Below the pieces are notes generated by a model that was given only the letters and a program-made list of their open reading frames with translations, was not told where the DNA came from and made no database searches. Positions 7,373 to 15,823 of a stretch of 21,146 nucleotides of DNA are shown piece by piece. Both the position numbers and the translations under genes were made by a program. Source of the stretch: JBKGYG01 sp046546235 (GTDB taxonomy: Bacteria; Bacillota; Clostridia; Lachnospirales; DSM-24629); the NCBI GenBank assembly GCA_046546235.1, contig JBKGYG010000031.1:1-21146 (forward strand), in the 5' to 3' direction. Each line of letters begins with the position of its first letter. Within the stretch, counting starts at the first letter, position 1.

Positions 7373-7672
7373 ATGAACCTAAGCACTACTACAATTTGTC
7401 CAATTTGTAATAATAATAATTTTACAGCCAAACATGAGGCTACATATATTTATAATTATAAATTTACTACTTCTGGTGAAATAGAAGAAGACTTTTTGCC
7501 TTTTTTATTTGATAATCGTGAACACTTAACATCAAAACAATATATTGAATGTGATAACTGTAAATCTAAATATCCTTGTGAATTTGGCCCTCTTAATAAA
7601 GGTATAAACATGACCATATTACAAACAGCCATTCGTTCTGAACATGTTGATTCTCCTGACTTCTTAGGGTAA
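7373..7672 (+). CDS. Small zinc-ribbon protein of unknown function
   Basis: I do not recognise this 99-residue protein beyond its metal-binding pattern. CPIC (C9, C12) and CDNC (C60, C63) form two knuckles 47 residues apart, as in a zinc ribbon, and another Cys lies at 69 (SKYPC). The middle is acidic and aromatic (about 24-50). There is no membrane segment or signal peptide. The ATG at 7373 is chosen over an in-frame start at 7325 because AGGAGGT (7360-7366) precedes it. The gene is followed by a hairpin and then msrA on the same strand. It is divergent from the FUSC-type gene. Confidence 0.7.
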   Translation: MNLSTTTICPICNNNNFTAKHEATYIYNYKFTTSGEIEEDFLPFLFDNREHLTSKQYIECDNCKSKYPCEFGPLNKGINMTILQTAIRSEHVDSPDFLG

Positions 7673-7703
7673 ACTAGAGTTGATTATTTTGATCAACTCT
7701 AGT
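7673..7703 (+). other. Perfect 12-bp hairpin between the zinc-ribbon gene and msrA
   Basis: ACTAGAGTTGAT (7673-7684) pairs perfectly with ATCAACTCTAGT (7692-7703) around a 7-nt loop, starting at the stop codon of the zinc-ribbon gene. AAAATATTAAAT follows, not a U-tract, so it is not a classical intrinsic terminator on either strand. It could attenuate read-through or protect the upstream mRNA end. Confidence 0.55.
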
Positions 7704-7749
7704 AAAATATTAAATAAACTAGAAGGTACTTGAAAGGAGAGTTAACATA

Positions 7750-8232
7750 ATGAAGAAAATTGTTTTTGCAGGAGGTTGTTTTTGGGGAGTAGAAGCATAT
7801 TTCAACCTTATTAATGGAGTAACTAAAACAATAGTAGGATATGCCAATGGATTAACTAAAAATCCTACTTATGAAGATGTTAAAACAGGTACGACAGGAC
7901 ATGCTGAGGCTGTTTATATTGAATATGAAGAAAAAATTCTATCATTACAAAAAATTTTAGAAGCCTTTTGGACTGTAGTAGATCCTACTATAAAAGATAG
8001 TCAAGGCCCAGATATTGGAAATCAATATAGAACAGGTATATATTATCTTGACGAAAATGACTTAACAACAATAAAAATAACTTTACAAAAAGAACAATCA
8101 AAATATAATTCTCCAATAGTAACAGAAGTAGAACCACTTAGATTTTTTTATCATGCTGAAGAATATCACCAAGATTATCTTAAGAAAAATCCTACTGGCT
8201 ATTGCCATATAGATTTATCAAAATATTGGTAA
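7750..8232 (+). CDS. msrA: Peptide methionine-S-sulfoxide reductase MsrA
   Basis: MsrA reduces methionine-S-sulfoxide in proteins and as free amino acid, repairing oxidative damage in the cytoplasm. The 160-residue protein has the catalytic GCFWG motif with nucleophile C10, the GYANG and GHAEAV segments, and a C-terminal C152 (GYCHIDL) placed as a resolving cysteine. Length is normal for single-domain MsrA; there is no MsrB fusion. GGAGAG lies upstream of the ATG. The gap to ung is 36 bp, so the two repair genes are probably one transcript. Confidence 0.95.
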   Translation: MKKIVFAGGCFWGVEAYFNLINGVTKTIVGYANGLTKNPTYEDVKTGTTGHAEAVYIEYEEKILSLQKILEAFWTVVDPTIKDSQGPDIGNQYRTGIYYLDENDLTTIKITLQKEQSKYNSPIVTEVEPLRFFYHAEEYHQDYLKKNPTGYCHIDLSKYW

Positions 8233-8268
8233 CAAGGAGTTGCAAAACCTTGCATAGAAGGAGTTAAT

Positions 8269-8946
8269 ATGAATAATATACTTAAAAACGATTGGAGCTT
8301 AAAATTAAACCAAGAGTTTCAAAAACCTTATTATCTTAAATTACGTACATACTTAAAACAAGAATATAAAAACTATAATATCTATCCAGATATGCATGAT
8401 ATTTTCAATGCATTTAATTATACACCTTATAGCAAAGTTAAGGTCGTAATTATTGGGCAAGATCCTTATCATGGTCCTAACCAAGCACATGGTCTTAGCT
8501 TTTCAGTAAAACCAGGTGTTAAAACTCCCCCTTCCTTAATGAACATTTATAAAGAATTAAGAACAGATTTAGGTTGTTATATCCCTAATAATGGCTATTT
8601 AAAGAAATGGGCTATACAAGGTGTGCTTTTGTTAAACTCTGTCCTTACAGTTCGTGCTTCAAGTGCTAATTCTCACAAGAATATAGGATGGGAAACTTTT
8701 ACTAATAGCGCCATAGAATGCTTAAATAACCGTACTGAACCTATAGTATTTATACTTTGGGGCAGAAATGCAAAATCAAAGAAAAAAATAATAACAAATA
8801 ATTTACATTATATTATTGAAGCACCTCATCCTAGCCCTTTATCTGCCCACGGAGGTTTTTTTGGTAGTAAGTGCTTTTCAAAAACAAATAATTATCTAAA
8901 ATCTATAAATAAAAAACCTATTGATTGGCAAATTGAAGATATATAA
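8269..8946 (+). CDS. ung: Uracil-DNA glycosylase (family 1)
   Basis: Ung removes uracil from DNA as the first step of base-excision repair. The 225-residue protein carries the family-1 water-activating motif GQDPYHG with the catalytic Asp, the LLLNSVLTV segment, and the DNA-intercalation motif HPSPLSAHGGFFG. Length is typical. AGAAGGAG sits 6-7 nt before the ATG. It is followed within about 25 bp by the end of the convergent Csp protease gene, with no clear terminator in between. Confidence 0.96.
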   Translation: MNNILKNDWSLKLNQEFQKPYYLKLRTYLKQEYKNYNIYPDMHDIFNAFNYTPYSKVKVVIIGQDPYHGPNQAHGLSFSVKPGVKTPPSLMNIYKELRTDLGCYIPNNGYLKKWAIQGVLLLNSVLTVRASSANSHKNIGWETFTNSAIECLNNRTEPIVFILWGRNAKSKKKIITNNLHYIIEAPHPSPLSAHGGFFGSKCFSKTNNYLKSINKKPIDWQIEDI

Positions 8947-8971
8947 TAATTAATACATACTTCCTTTATCC

Positions 8972-10711
8972 TTAGCTCTTTCTGCCTCTTAAGATATCAA
9001 AAGAATTAAATAAATTAAGAGAGCCATAACCCCATTCCCTATTAGGATACGTTAAATCATCCTTTCTATTTGCCCCTCTTATAATGATTTTCTTTATACT
9101 TCTAGTATCCAACTTTTCGTTATTACCTAAAACAATTCCCCACTCTAATAGAAGAGCTGAAGCTCCTGCTACATGGGCTGCTGATACACTAGTTCCTGAC
9201 ATTGAACCATATCTATTATTAGGCAAAGGTCCAAACACATCAACCCCAGGTGCTACAATTTCAGGTTTGATTTTATCATACCTAGTCCATCCTCTTCCAG
9301 AACCTATAAAAAGACTATCTGTCAAATGATCATAAGCACCAACTGTTATAGGAACTCTATTTGTGCTAGGAATAGTCACTGTAGTAAAAGGACTAGGATC
9401 TAAAAACCTAGTTTCTGGTTGAATCCATCCTTCTCTGTCAATCCAAATATTATACTCCCCTTTTACAACTACATCTCCATAAACTCTTAATGTCCATATC
9501 CCTTCTGAAGGCGCTTCCAATCGAATAATTACAAATTCATCTCCTGTTCTTATATCAAACAGCTCATATTGGACATATAATTGTGTTTGCTCTAATAATA
9601 ACTGAAGTTCTTCTCTTTCCCCTATACGTGGTGATAATCGTGATATAAATTCTCCCCCAGGTGACAAAATAGCAATAGAATAGATATCTGGGGTACGAGC
9701 CCATAAAAACATAGTTACTCCTCTTTCATTAGGAGCAACTCTTAATTCAACATCTTGATAAGTCAACTCTTCCGTGTATTCACCTAGATAGTGATGTCCA
9801 AGATTAGCTTCATTGCCTGCTGCAACTACAACTACTCTACCAAAAACATCACTAGTTTTTTCTAAATATACTTCCAAAGGCATTGCTCCAGCATGATCTC
9901 CTATATTAGTGCCAAGTCCAATACATATCACTAATGGGCGATCATAGACGGCTGCTTTTTCTATTAAAAACTTTATACCCATCATTATATCAGTATTTTG
10001 ATATACTACTGCATCTTCATTAATCATTACAATATCTCGTATGTATTGTTTGGCACCTTTAAGTTTTACCATAATTATTTCTGCATCAGGTGCTGCTCCA
10101 ACAAAGTTTTCGTCTTCAACATTTCTACCTGCTGCAGTCCCTGCAAGAAAAGTACCATGTCCTGTTTCATCCTCTGATGGAACTATATCAAAGGGATTTT
10201 CACTATCTAATGCTTCATTTATCATATCAGAAGTATACTCCGTTCCATATTCAAAATTAAGAGGTGGTTCTCCTTCTTGAATAGTTTGATCCCAAATTGA
10301 TAAAATCTTTGTTGTATTATCTTCATAAATAAAAGTAGGATGTGTATAATCTATTCCTGAGTCAACAAACCCAATAATTACTCCTTGACCTCTAAGTGTT
10401 AAGTAAGGTTGTTCATGAAAAGTTAATATGCCTGATGCATCAAGACTACTTACGCCATATGGCCCATATAGATTGGGCGTAGAAAATAGCTCTAACTCCT
10501 TAAGTGAAGGACCATTTTCCAATGGCGAATGTAGAATAGCATATGTTTCATCAATAATCTGATAACATATAGCATTATACTTTATTAACGTAGCAGTTAT
10601 ATTTCTTTCATAATTCACAAGTAGGTCTGAATATTCTTCAGAAACTATAACTTTCCTACAATCATCTTCTAATTGCTTTATCTTTATAGGCTTATTTTCT
10701 TTTTTTCTCAA
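8972..10711 (-). CDS. Subtilisin-like germination protease (Csp family), downstream copy
   Basis: This S8-family serine protease of 579 residues resembles the clostridial Csp proteases that process the cortex hydrolase SleC during germination. The triad is complete: D117 in FVDSGIDYTHP, H185 in DETGHGTFLAG and S508 in MSGTSVSAAHVAG. The N-terminal ~100 residues look like the Csp prodomain. An insert of about 200 residues between His and Ser forms the jelly-roll region typical of Csp. There is no signal peptide. The start is TTG at 10711 with GGGAGGAG upstream; no better ATG exists. The gene follows its paralog by 20 bp on the same strand, so they form one operon. SleC itself is not in the window, so the Csp assignment rests on domain layout. 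Confidence 0.87.
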   Translation of the reverse strand: MRKKENKPIKIKQLEDDCRKVIVSEEYSDLLVNYERNITATLIKYNAICYQIIDETYAILHSPLENGPSLKELELFSTPNLYGPYGVSSLDASGILTFHEQPYLTLRGQGVIIGFVDSGIDYTHPTFIYEDNTTKILSIWDQTIQEGEPPLNFEYGTEYTSDMINEALDSENPFDIVPSEDETGHGTFLAGTAAGRNVEDENFVGAAPDAEIIMVKLKGAKQYIRDIVMINEDAVVYQNTDIMMGIKFLIEKAAVYDRPLVICIGLGTNIGDHAGAMPLEVYLEKTSDVFGRVVVVAAGNEANLGHHYLGEYTEELTYQDVELRVAPNERGVTMFLWARTPDIYSIAILSPGGEFISRLSPRIGEREELQLLLEQTQLYVQYELFDIRTGDEFVIIRLEAPSEGIWTLRVYGDVVVKGEYNIWIDREGWIQPETRFLDPSPFTTVTIPSTNRVPITVGAYDHLTDSLFIGSGRGWTRYDKIKPEIVAPGVDVFGPLPNNRYGSMSGTSVSAAHVAGASALLLEWGIVLGNNEKLDTRSIKKIIIRGANRKDDLTYPNREWGYGSLNLFNSFDILRGRKS

Positions 10712-10731
10712 CTAAAGCTCCTCCCTATTAT

Positions 10732-12489
10732 CTACCCTCGAATTATTTCAAATGAATTAAATAAATTCAAAGTACCATAACCCCATTCACGATTAGGATA
10801 ATCAAGTTCTTCTTTTCTCTGGGCACCTCTTAATAATGTCTTTTTTATAACAGTTGTATTGATATCCGGATTATTCCCTTGTATGATTCCCCATTCTAAA
10901 AGAAGGGCAGCTGCACCTGCTACATGAGCTGCCGAAATACTTGTGCCTGTCATAGTCCCAAACTCATTATTAAGGACTGGACCAAGCACATTAACCCCAG
11001 GAGCAACTAAGTCAGGTTTAATCCAATTATTTCTAGTCCATCCTCTTCCTGATGCTATATATAGACTATCGTTAAAGTGATTGTAAGCTCCAACCGCAAT
11101 TGGATTAATTGCAGTACTAGGAATAGTTAATGTCATATATGGGGAAGGGTTTAAGAATCTAGTTTCAGGACTAATCCACCCTTCCCTTTCTAGCCACATA
11201 TGATATGCCCCAATAACAACTACATCCCCAAAAACTCTTATAATCCATAAACCCTCTGTTGGCTCTCTAATCTGAATTAGCACAAGTGAATCACCTGTTT
11301 TTTCTTCTAGAAGTTCATATTGAATATATACTGTTGATCTTTCAAGTAACAGCTCTATCTCCTTTCGTCTTCCAAGGCGTGGAGGTATTCTAGCAACAAG
11401 TTCACCCGAAGGAGAAATAACTCCAACAGAATATACATCTGGTGCTTGAGCCCATAACTGTATCCCTAAGCCTTTTTCATTAGGTGCAACACTTAATTGA
11501 ATATCCTGATAGGAAAGATCTGGATCATAAAAACCTGTTTGATGATGCCCTAAAGTAGCTTCATTTCCTGTAGCTATAACTACTACATAGTTAACAGCAA
11601 TATTATCAAGATATTCTTCAATTACTGATGTACCATCATGTGCTCCTTGATTAGTACCTAAGCCTATACATATAACTAAGGGTCTACCATAAGAAATCGA
11701 CTTTTGAGTCAAATATTTTACACCCATCATAATATCCGTATCTTGATAAACTATAGCATCTTCATTAATTAAAAATAACTCTTTTAGGTATCTTTTTGCT
11801 CTTTTTAATTTAACCATAATTATTTCTGAATCTGGTGCAGCCCCAACAAAATCTTCTTCTACTATTTGACGTCCAGCAGCAATTCCAGCTAAAAAAGTAC
11901 CATGTCCTGTCTCATCTACTGATGGTACAATATCATAAGGATCTTCACTATTTATAGCATTATTTATATCATCCATATTATATTCTGTACCATATTGAAA
12001 GTTACGAGGTGGATTCTCACTTTGTATTGTTTGATCCCATATATTTAATATTTTTGAGGTGTTATCCTCATTTATAAAAACTGGATGTGTATAATCTATA
12101 CCAGAATCAATAAAACCTAGAATAATTCCTTCTCCCCTCAAGTTAACTGTAAGTTGTTCATGAAAGGCTAACATACCCGAAGCTTCTATACTACTAACTC
12201 CATAGGCCCCTAATAATCTAGGTATAATATTAACATCAAATTCAGTAACTTCTTGTAATAAAGCTTCCTCAGACAAAGACGGGTGTATGATTGCATATTT
12301 ATCATTGATTATTTGATAACACTCTGCATTGTATCTAAGTAAAGTTGCTGTAATATTTTCCTCATATTGAACTATTAAATCTGCATATTCCTCTGAAATT
12401 ATTGCATCACTACAATCAACCTGTGTTGCTTTAATTTGTTTATTTTTTTCTTTGTTTTTTTCTTGGTTGTTTTCTTCTTCTCTTTTCAA
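10732..12489 (-). CDS. Subtilisin-like germination protease (Csp family), upstream copy
   Basis: This 585-residue paralog of the following gene has the same layout and a complete triad: D128 in FIDSGIDYTHP, H196 in DETGHGTFLAG and S517 in MTGTSISAAHVAG. The two proteins align end to end with long identical blocks (for example YPNREWGYG and LFNSF near the C-terminus), showing a tandem duplication that has since diverged. The N-terminal 25 residues are a Lys/Glu/Asn-rich tail unlike the paralog. The start is TTG at 12489 with AGGAGGG 6 nt upstream. In Clostridioides difficile, CspA and CspC are pseudoproteases, whereas C. perfringens Csp proteins keep their triads; here both copies look active. 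It is first in a two-gene operon. Confidence 0.87.
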   Translation of the reverse strand: MKREEENNQEKNKEKNKQIKATQVDCSDAIISEEYADLIVQYEENITATLLRYNAECYQIINDKYAIIHPSLSEEALLQEVTEFDVNIIPRLLGAYGVSSIEASGMLAFHEQLTVNLRGEGIILGFIDSGIDYTHPVFINEDNTSKILNIWDQTIQSENPPRNFQYGTEYNMDDINNAINSEDPYDIVPSVDETGHGTFLAGIAAGRQIVEEDFVGAAPDSEIIMVKLKRAKRYLKELFLINEDAIVYQDTDIMMGVKYLTQKSISYGRPLVICIGLGTNQGAHDGTSVIEEYLDNIAVNYVVVIATGNEATLGHHQTGFYDPDLSYQDIQLSVAPNEKGLGIQLWAQAPDVYSVGVISPSGELVARIPPRLGRRKEIELLLERSTVYIQYELLEEKTGDSLVLIQIREPTEGLWIIRVFGDVVVIGAYHMWLEREGWISPETRFLNPSPYMTLTIPSTAINPIAVGAYNHFNDSLYIASGRGWTRNNWIKPDLVAPGVNVLGPVLNNEFGTMTGTSISAAHVAGAAALLLEWGIIQGNNPDINTTVIKKTLLRGAQRKEELDYPNREWGYGTLNLFNSFEIIRG

Positions 12490-12578
12490 ATAATCCCTCC
12501 TAGCTCAGGCTTATTAATTAATATGCATAACAAGACTATTTTATTATTAAAGGATATTTTCCCTTTACAAAATAATAA

Positions 12579-12602
12579 GCCCCCTATCCTTATATAGAGG
12601 AC
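12579..12602 (-). terminator. Terminator of the two-component operon
   Basis: On the minus strand, GTCCTCTAT pairs with ATAGGGGGC (9 bp with two G-U pairs) around loop ATAAGG. TTATTATTTTG follows, a T-rich tail. It lies 80 bp past the histidine kinase stop and before the Csp operon, separating the two minus-strand transcripts. Confidence 0.6.
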
Positions 12603-12681
12603 TAATAAATAATTTATATTATTTTAGTATCAATTATAACTTATTCTTTTTTTAACTTAAAAATTCCTTTCAAAACCTTAA

Positions 12682-14127
12682 TTAATTCCATTTAACTACT
12701 TCAAACCAAATAGAAAAAGTAGAACCTTCATTTATTTTAGAACGTACAGTAATCTTCCCTTGATGAGCTAATATTATTAGTTTTGCTATTGATAAGCCTA
12801 GGCCATGTCCATTTTTCTCTTTTATCCTAGCTGTATCAACTCTATAAAACCTATCAAATATTTTTTTCAAATTATTATTAGAAATCCCGATTCCTGTATC
12901 CTTAACACTTACTAAACAGCCTTCATTATGTTTTTTGCAACTTAATATAACTTTTCCATCTTCAGGAGTATACTTAATAGCATTATCTAAGAATATTCTT
13001 ACTGCTTGTTTAATAGCTTGTTTGTCACCATAAATAATAGGTGAGCAAGTAATTTCACATTCAATATTATAAGTGTCATTTATCATTTTAGTCTCTTTAA
13101 TCATTTCTTCTAGCATAGGCTTTAAATGAAAATTTTCTTTTTTTAATTTCAATGTTTTTTTGTCATGTCTAGCTAAAAAAAGAAGTTTTTCAACTAAATC
13201 TTTCATATTTTCTGATTCATTCTTAATAGCTAAAATAGATTCTTCTAATACTTCTTTATCATCTTTTCCCCAACGATTTAATAAATTAGCATATCCTTGA
13301 ATTACTGCTATAGGGGTTCGAAGCTCATGAGAAGCATCTGAAACAAATTGCTTCTGACTATTATAAGAAACCTCTATTCTATCCATCATATCATTAATAG
13401 TTTTTGCTAAATCTTTTAACTCATTTTTGGTGCCTGCTACGTTTATGCGATGACTGAGATTTTTCCCTGAAATATTCTTTGTTGTCTCAGTCATATCTTT
13501 TATAGGTAATAATACTTTTTTATTTACTTTACTACCTTTTCTAACAATACTAACCATCCTAAAAAACTCTATTATAATAACAAATATTAATATATTCCCC
13601 AAGATTTTAAAATAATCTTTTAGAGGATGAATAAAGACTATTTTATAAATAGAGTCTGTTTCTTCAATATACTTTTCAAATCTATTAATATAAAAAAAGA
13701 GCTTATCTCCTTTATCATAATAAATTCTATTATGGTCTAATGCTTTTTCATATTCTACTGAAGAATATGCTATTCTATTATCAATTAATACAGCCATCTC
13801 TTTATTTGTAACATTAGTTAATTCTTCAATATAACCTTGACTTAAATTATCTTCCTCAATTTTTAACATAATCTGATTATATATTAATTTATCTTGTTCG
13901 TATACTTTAGGTGCAACAAGAATAATATAACCTATCGTATAAATAAATACTATAAAAAAAAGCGAAGTTAATAATAATCTAAAGTATATTAAAGAGATTC
14001 TAAAACTAATAGAAAATCTTAAACTACTTATAAAAGCTTCAAAAAAACCATGTAATAATGTACTTAAATTATTAAAACTATTTTTTATTAATTTAGTTAT
14101 TGTAATTTTGTTATTATTCTTCTTCAT
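12682..14127 (-). CDS. Two-component sensor histidine kinase (HAMP, HisKA, HATPase)
   Basis: This 481-residue membrane kinase has a long basic N-terminal tail, membrane segments at about 48-72 and 175-195, and an extracytoplasmic sensor of about 100 residues without a recognised fold. HAMP (about 197-255), the phospho-acceptor H267 in DASHELRTP, and an ATPase domain with N box LDNAIKYTPEDG, G1 DTGIGI and G2 GHGLGLSIAK follow. The chosen ATG at 14127 overlaps the 3' end of the response-regulator gene by 14 nt, implying coupled translation. No Shine-Dalgarno sits at ideal distance (GAGGAG is about 18 nt upstream), and a TTG at 14145 is an alternative but lies directly on that site. The stimulus is unknown. 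Confidence 0.93.
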   Translation of the reverse strand: MKKNNNKITITKLIKNSFNNLSTLLHGFFEAFISSLRFSISFRISLIYFRLLLTSLFFIVFIYTIGYIILVAPKVYEQDKLIYNQIMLKIEEDNLSQGYIEELTNVTNKEMAVLIDNRIAYSSVEYEKALDHNRIYYDKGDKLFFYINRFEKYIEETDSIYKIVFIHPLKDYFKILGNILIFVIIIEFFRMVSIVRKGSKVNKKVLLPIKDMTETTKNISGKNLSHRINVAGTKNELKDLAKTINDMMDRIEVSYNSQKQFVSDASHELRTPIAVIQGYANLLNRWGKDDKEVLEESILAIKNESENMKDLVEKLLFLARHDKKTLKLKKENFHLKPMLEEMIKETKMINDTYNIECEITCSPIIYGDKQAIKQAVRIFLDNAIKYTPEDGKVILSCKKHNEGCLVSVKDTGIGISNNNLKKIFDRFYRVDTARIKEKNGHGLGLSIAKLIILAHQGKITVRSKINEGSTFSIWFEVVKWN

Positions 14128-14803
14128 ATTTGAATAAATACCCAACTCCTCTTATAGTATGTATAAATTTAACATTGTATTTTTGATCTATTTTACTTCT
14201 AAGATAACGTATGTAAACATCTATTACATTTGTATCTCCCATATATTCATAACCCCAAACTACTTCTAATAATTTATCCCTTGTAAGAACAATATTTTCA
14301 TTTCTCATAAGATATTCAAGTAGTTCAAACTCTTTTTTGGTCAATACTATTTCTTCATCTTCAAATGTTACTTTATAGCACATCAAATCTAATACTAAGG
14401 CACCAACTTTTAACTCTTTACTTTGTCTTTCTTTTGTTGTATCCCCTTTATTCCTATTTAAAGCCACACGAATCCTTGCTAATAATTCTTCAATAGCAAA
14501 GGGCTTTGTCATATAATCATCTGCTCCCATATCTAATCCCATAACTTTATCTGAAACATCATCTTTTGCAGTCAACATAATTATAGGAACACTAGAAGAC
14601 TGGCGTATTCTACGACAAACCTCTATTCCACTAAGTTTAGGTAACATCACATCCAATACAACTAAATCTATCTCTCCACTTAGTGCCTCTTCTAATCCTG
14701 CTCTTCCATCATTTGCAATAACTACTTCATAACCTTCATATTTTAATTCTAATTCAAGAAATCTTGCAATCTTAACCTCATCTTCAACCACTAAAATCTT
14801 CAC
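14114..14803 (-). CDS. OmpR/PhoB-family response regulator
   Basis: This 229-residue regulator has an N-terminal receiver domain (1-118) with acidic pocket EDE, phospho-acceptor D51 (VVLDVMLP) and K100 (MTKPF). A C-terminal winged-helix DNA-binding domain (about 130-227) shows TKKEFELLEYLMRN, DVYIRYLRSKID and TIRGVGYLF. The start is taken as GTG at 14803, with GGAGG about 7 nt upstream. A TTG at 14809 lies only 1-2 nt from that site and is less likely. It precedes and overlaps its partner kinase. Target genes cannot be read from the window. Confidence 0.94.
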   Translation of the reverse strand: MKILVVEDEVKIARFLELELKYEGYEVVIANDGRAGLEEALSGEIDLVVLDVMLPKLSGIEVCRRIRQSSSVPIIMLTAKDDVSDKVMGLDMGADDYMTKPFAIEELLARIRVALNRNKGDTTKERQSKELKVGALVLDLMCYKVTFEDEEIVLTKKEFELLEYLMRNENIVLTRDKLLEVVWGYEYMGDTNVIDVYIRYLRSKIDQKYNVKFIHTIRGVGYLFKYEEE

Positions 14804-14890
14804 ATTCAAGCCCTCCTAACTTACCATATATTCTTATTATAGTGGAAAAACAAGGCATAAACAATAATTAGTACCATATATTTCTTAAAA

Positions 14891-14911
14891 GGGCAATCTA
14901 ATTGATTGCCC
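14891..14911 (-). terminator. Intrinsic terminator displaced from the UBA-like gene
   Basis: GGGCAATC (14891-14898) pairs perfectly with GATTGCCC (14904-14911) around TAATT, and on the minus strand TTTTAAG follows. It points as a terminator for minus-strand transcription coming from the UBA-like/DUF4342 gene, about 280 bp away on the far side of repeat copy B. Part of the same sequence (18 bp) is found again directly at that gene's stop codon (15173-15190). Confidence 0.65.
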
Positions 14912-15190
14912 TCAAACTGTAGACAAAGTATTAAATCAGATATTAGCAGAGAAAAATATATACAAATAAGAGATTTTTAAAGATTTGATTAGAAAAAATT
15001 AGTGAGTGGAAATAGTTATTCCGTTAAGAACCTTGAGTGTTTGACCAACGGGAGTTCTCAAGGTTTAGGAATAACTATTGGAACGAACTTAGTTTTTCTT
15101 CAAATATTTAATTGAACGTTTTGTATATATTTTTTCTGCGGAAAATATTAAGTTTGTCTATAATCTGAGAGTAATCTAATTGATTGCCCT
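14895..15190. repeat. 18-bp direct repeat flanking element copy B
   Basis: AATCTAATTGATTGCCCT occurs exactly at 14895-14912 and again at 15173-15190, immediately outside the ends of copy B. The left copy is part of a full terminator hairpin; the right copy ends within the stop codon (CTA, read TAG on the minus strand) of the UBA-like gene. It could be an unusually long target duplication or the scar of a rearrangement. Confidence 0.7.
14913..15172 (+). repeat. MITE-like dispersed element, copy B
   Basis: This element of about 260 bp is nearly identical to copy A (4607-4869), including the central hairpin (AATAGTTATTCC at 15011-15022 with its partner GGAATAACTATT). The ends are CAAACTGTAGACAAAG at the left and TTTGTCTATAATCTGAG at the right, an inverted pair. 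The right end differs from copy A by a short indel beside CGGAAAAT. Together with the terminator it fills the 385-bp gap between the response-regulator gene and the UBA-like gene, and it is flanked by an 18-bp direct repeat. No ORF of credible length lies inside. Confidence 0.8.
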
Positions 15191-15698
15191 ACTCTATTGT
15201 TATTTCACTATATCCATCTTTTTCATTAGTTTGTGTCTTTTTTGTTTCATTAACTTCCTCTTCCTCAACCATACTTTTTACAGAATTCTTAACATTTGAA
15301 GTAGCTTTGTCTACGAAATCATTCATATCATAATCCCCATGGTTTTCTTTCTTAAATTTTATTTTATAACCTAAAATAAGAACTAAAATAATTGAAACAA
15401 GTGCTAAAGGTGCTGCCATGATTATAAATACAATAGTATAATTGATTGAAAAATTAGCTATAACATCATTTTTTCTTTTAATAAGAAGTCTATTTTCATT
15501 CCCTTTTCTAAATAACTCTTTTAAACTATCCATAAACGTACTCTCTTCTTTTTTATTATTCGATAATTTCCCTCTTTTTTCTAACTCACATAATGCTTTC
15601 ACAACATCACCATCATATTTTTCTAATAAATGTTTCGCCTCCTCATAACTTATATTACCTTTGCTTCTTAGATATTCAATTTGTTCAATACTAATCAT
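15189..15698 (-). CDS. UBA-like/DUF4342 membrane protein
   Basis: The 169-residue protein starts with a UBA-like three-helix domain (about 1-45: EQIEYLRSKGNISYEEAKHL, then GDVVKALCELE), as in EF-Ts and in DUF4342 proteins. A basic linker and a membrane-associated region follow, with one strong hydrophobic segment (about 90-112, including IVFIIMAAPLALVSIILVLI). The tail is acidic and Lys/Glu/Thr-rich. The family is common in Firmicutes and has no established function. GAGGAGGTA lies upstream of the ATG. The nearby two-component system is on the same strand downstream but is separated by a terminator and a repeat element. Confidence 0.78.
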   Translation of the reverse strand: MISIEQIEYLRSKGNISYEEAKHLLEKYDGDVVKALCELEKRGKLSNNKKEESTFMDSLKELFRKGNENRLLIKRKNDVIANFSINYTIVFIIMAAPLALVSIILVLILGYKIKFKKENHGDYDMNDFVDKATSNVKNSVKSMVEEEEVNETKKTQTNEKDGYSEITIE

Positions 15699-15823
15699 AA
15701 TAATACCTCCTCATATTAATAACATACTTACATTATAGTTATTAATTCTTAGGCGCTATTTAGACAAAGATTAAAATTTGATTAAAAACCATTAGACTAT
15801 AACCAAAAAATTATCAACTAAGT

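Noticed and set aside
9084..9329. Plus-strand open frames inside the Csp genes (also 10041-10280)
   Set aside because: They are antisense to conserved protease coding sequence and have no ribosome binding site or domain.
4607..15172. CRISPR array or composite transposon bounded by the two element copies
   Set aside because: There are only two full copies, 10 kb apart, in direct orientation with ordinary chromosomal genes between them. No spacers, cas genes or transposase are present.
15442..15648. Plus-strand open frame antisense to the UBA-like gene
   Set aside because: Phe/Ser/Leu-rich composition mirrors the Lys/Glu-rich real protein; no ribosome binding site.
15758..15806. Possible fourth element remnant (TTTAGACAAAG, then TTTGATTAAAAACCATTAG)
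   Set aside because: It shares short blocks with the element's left half, but the blocks are AT-rich, wrongly spaced and lack the hairpin, so chance similarity is likely.
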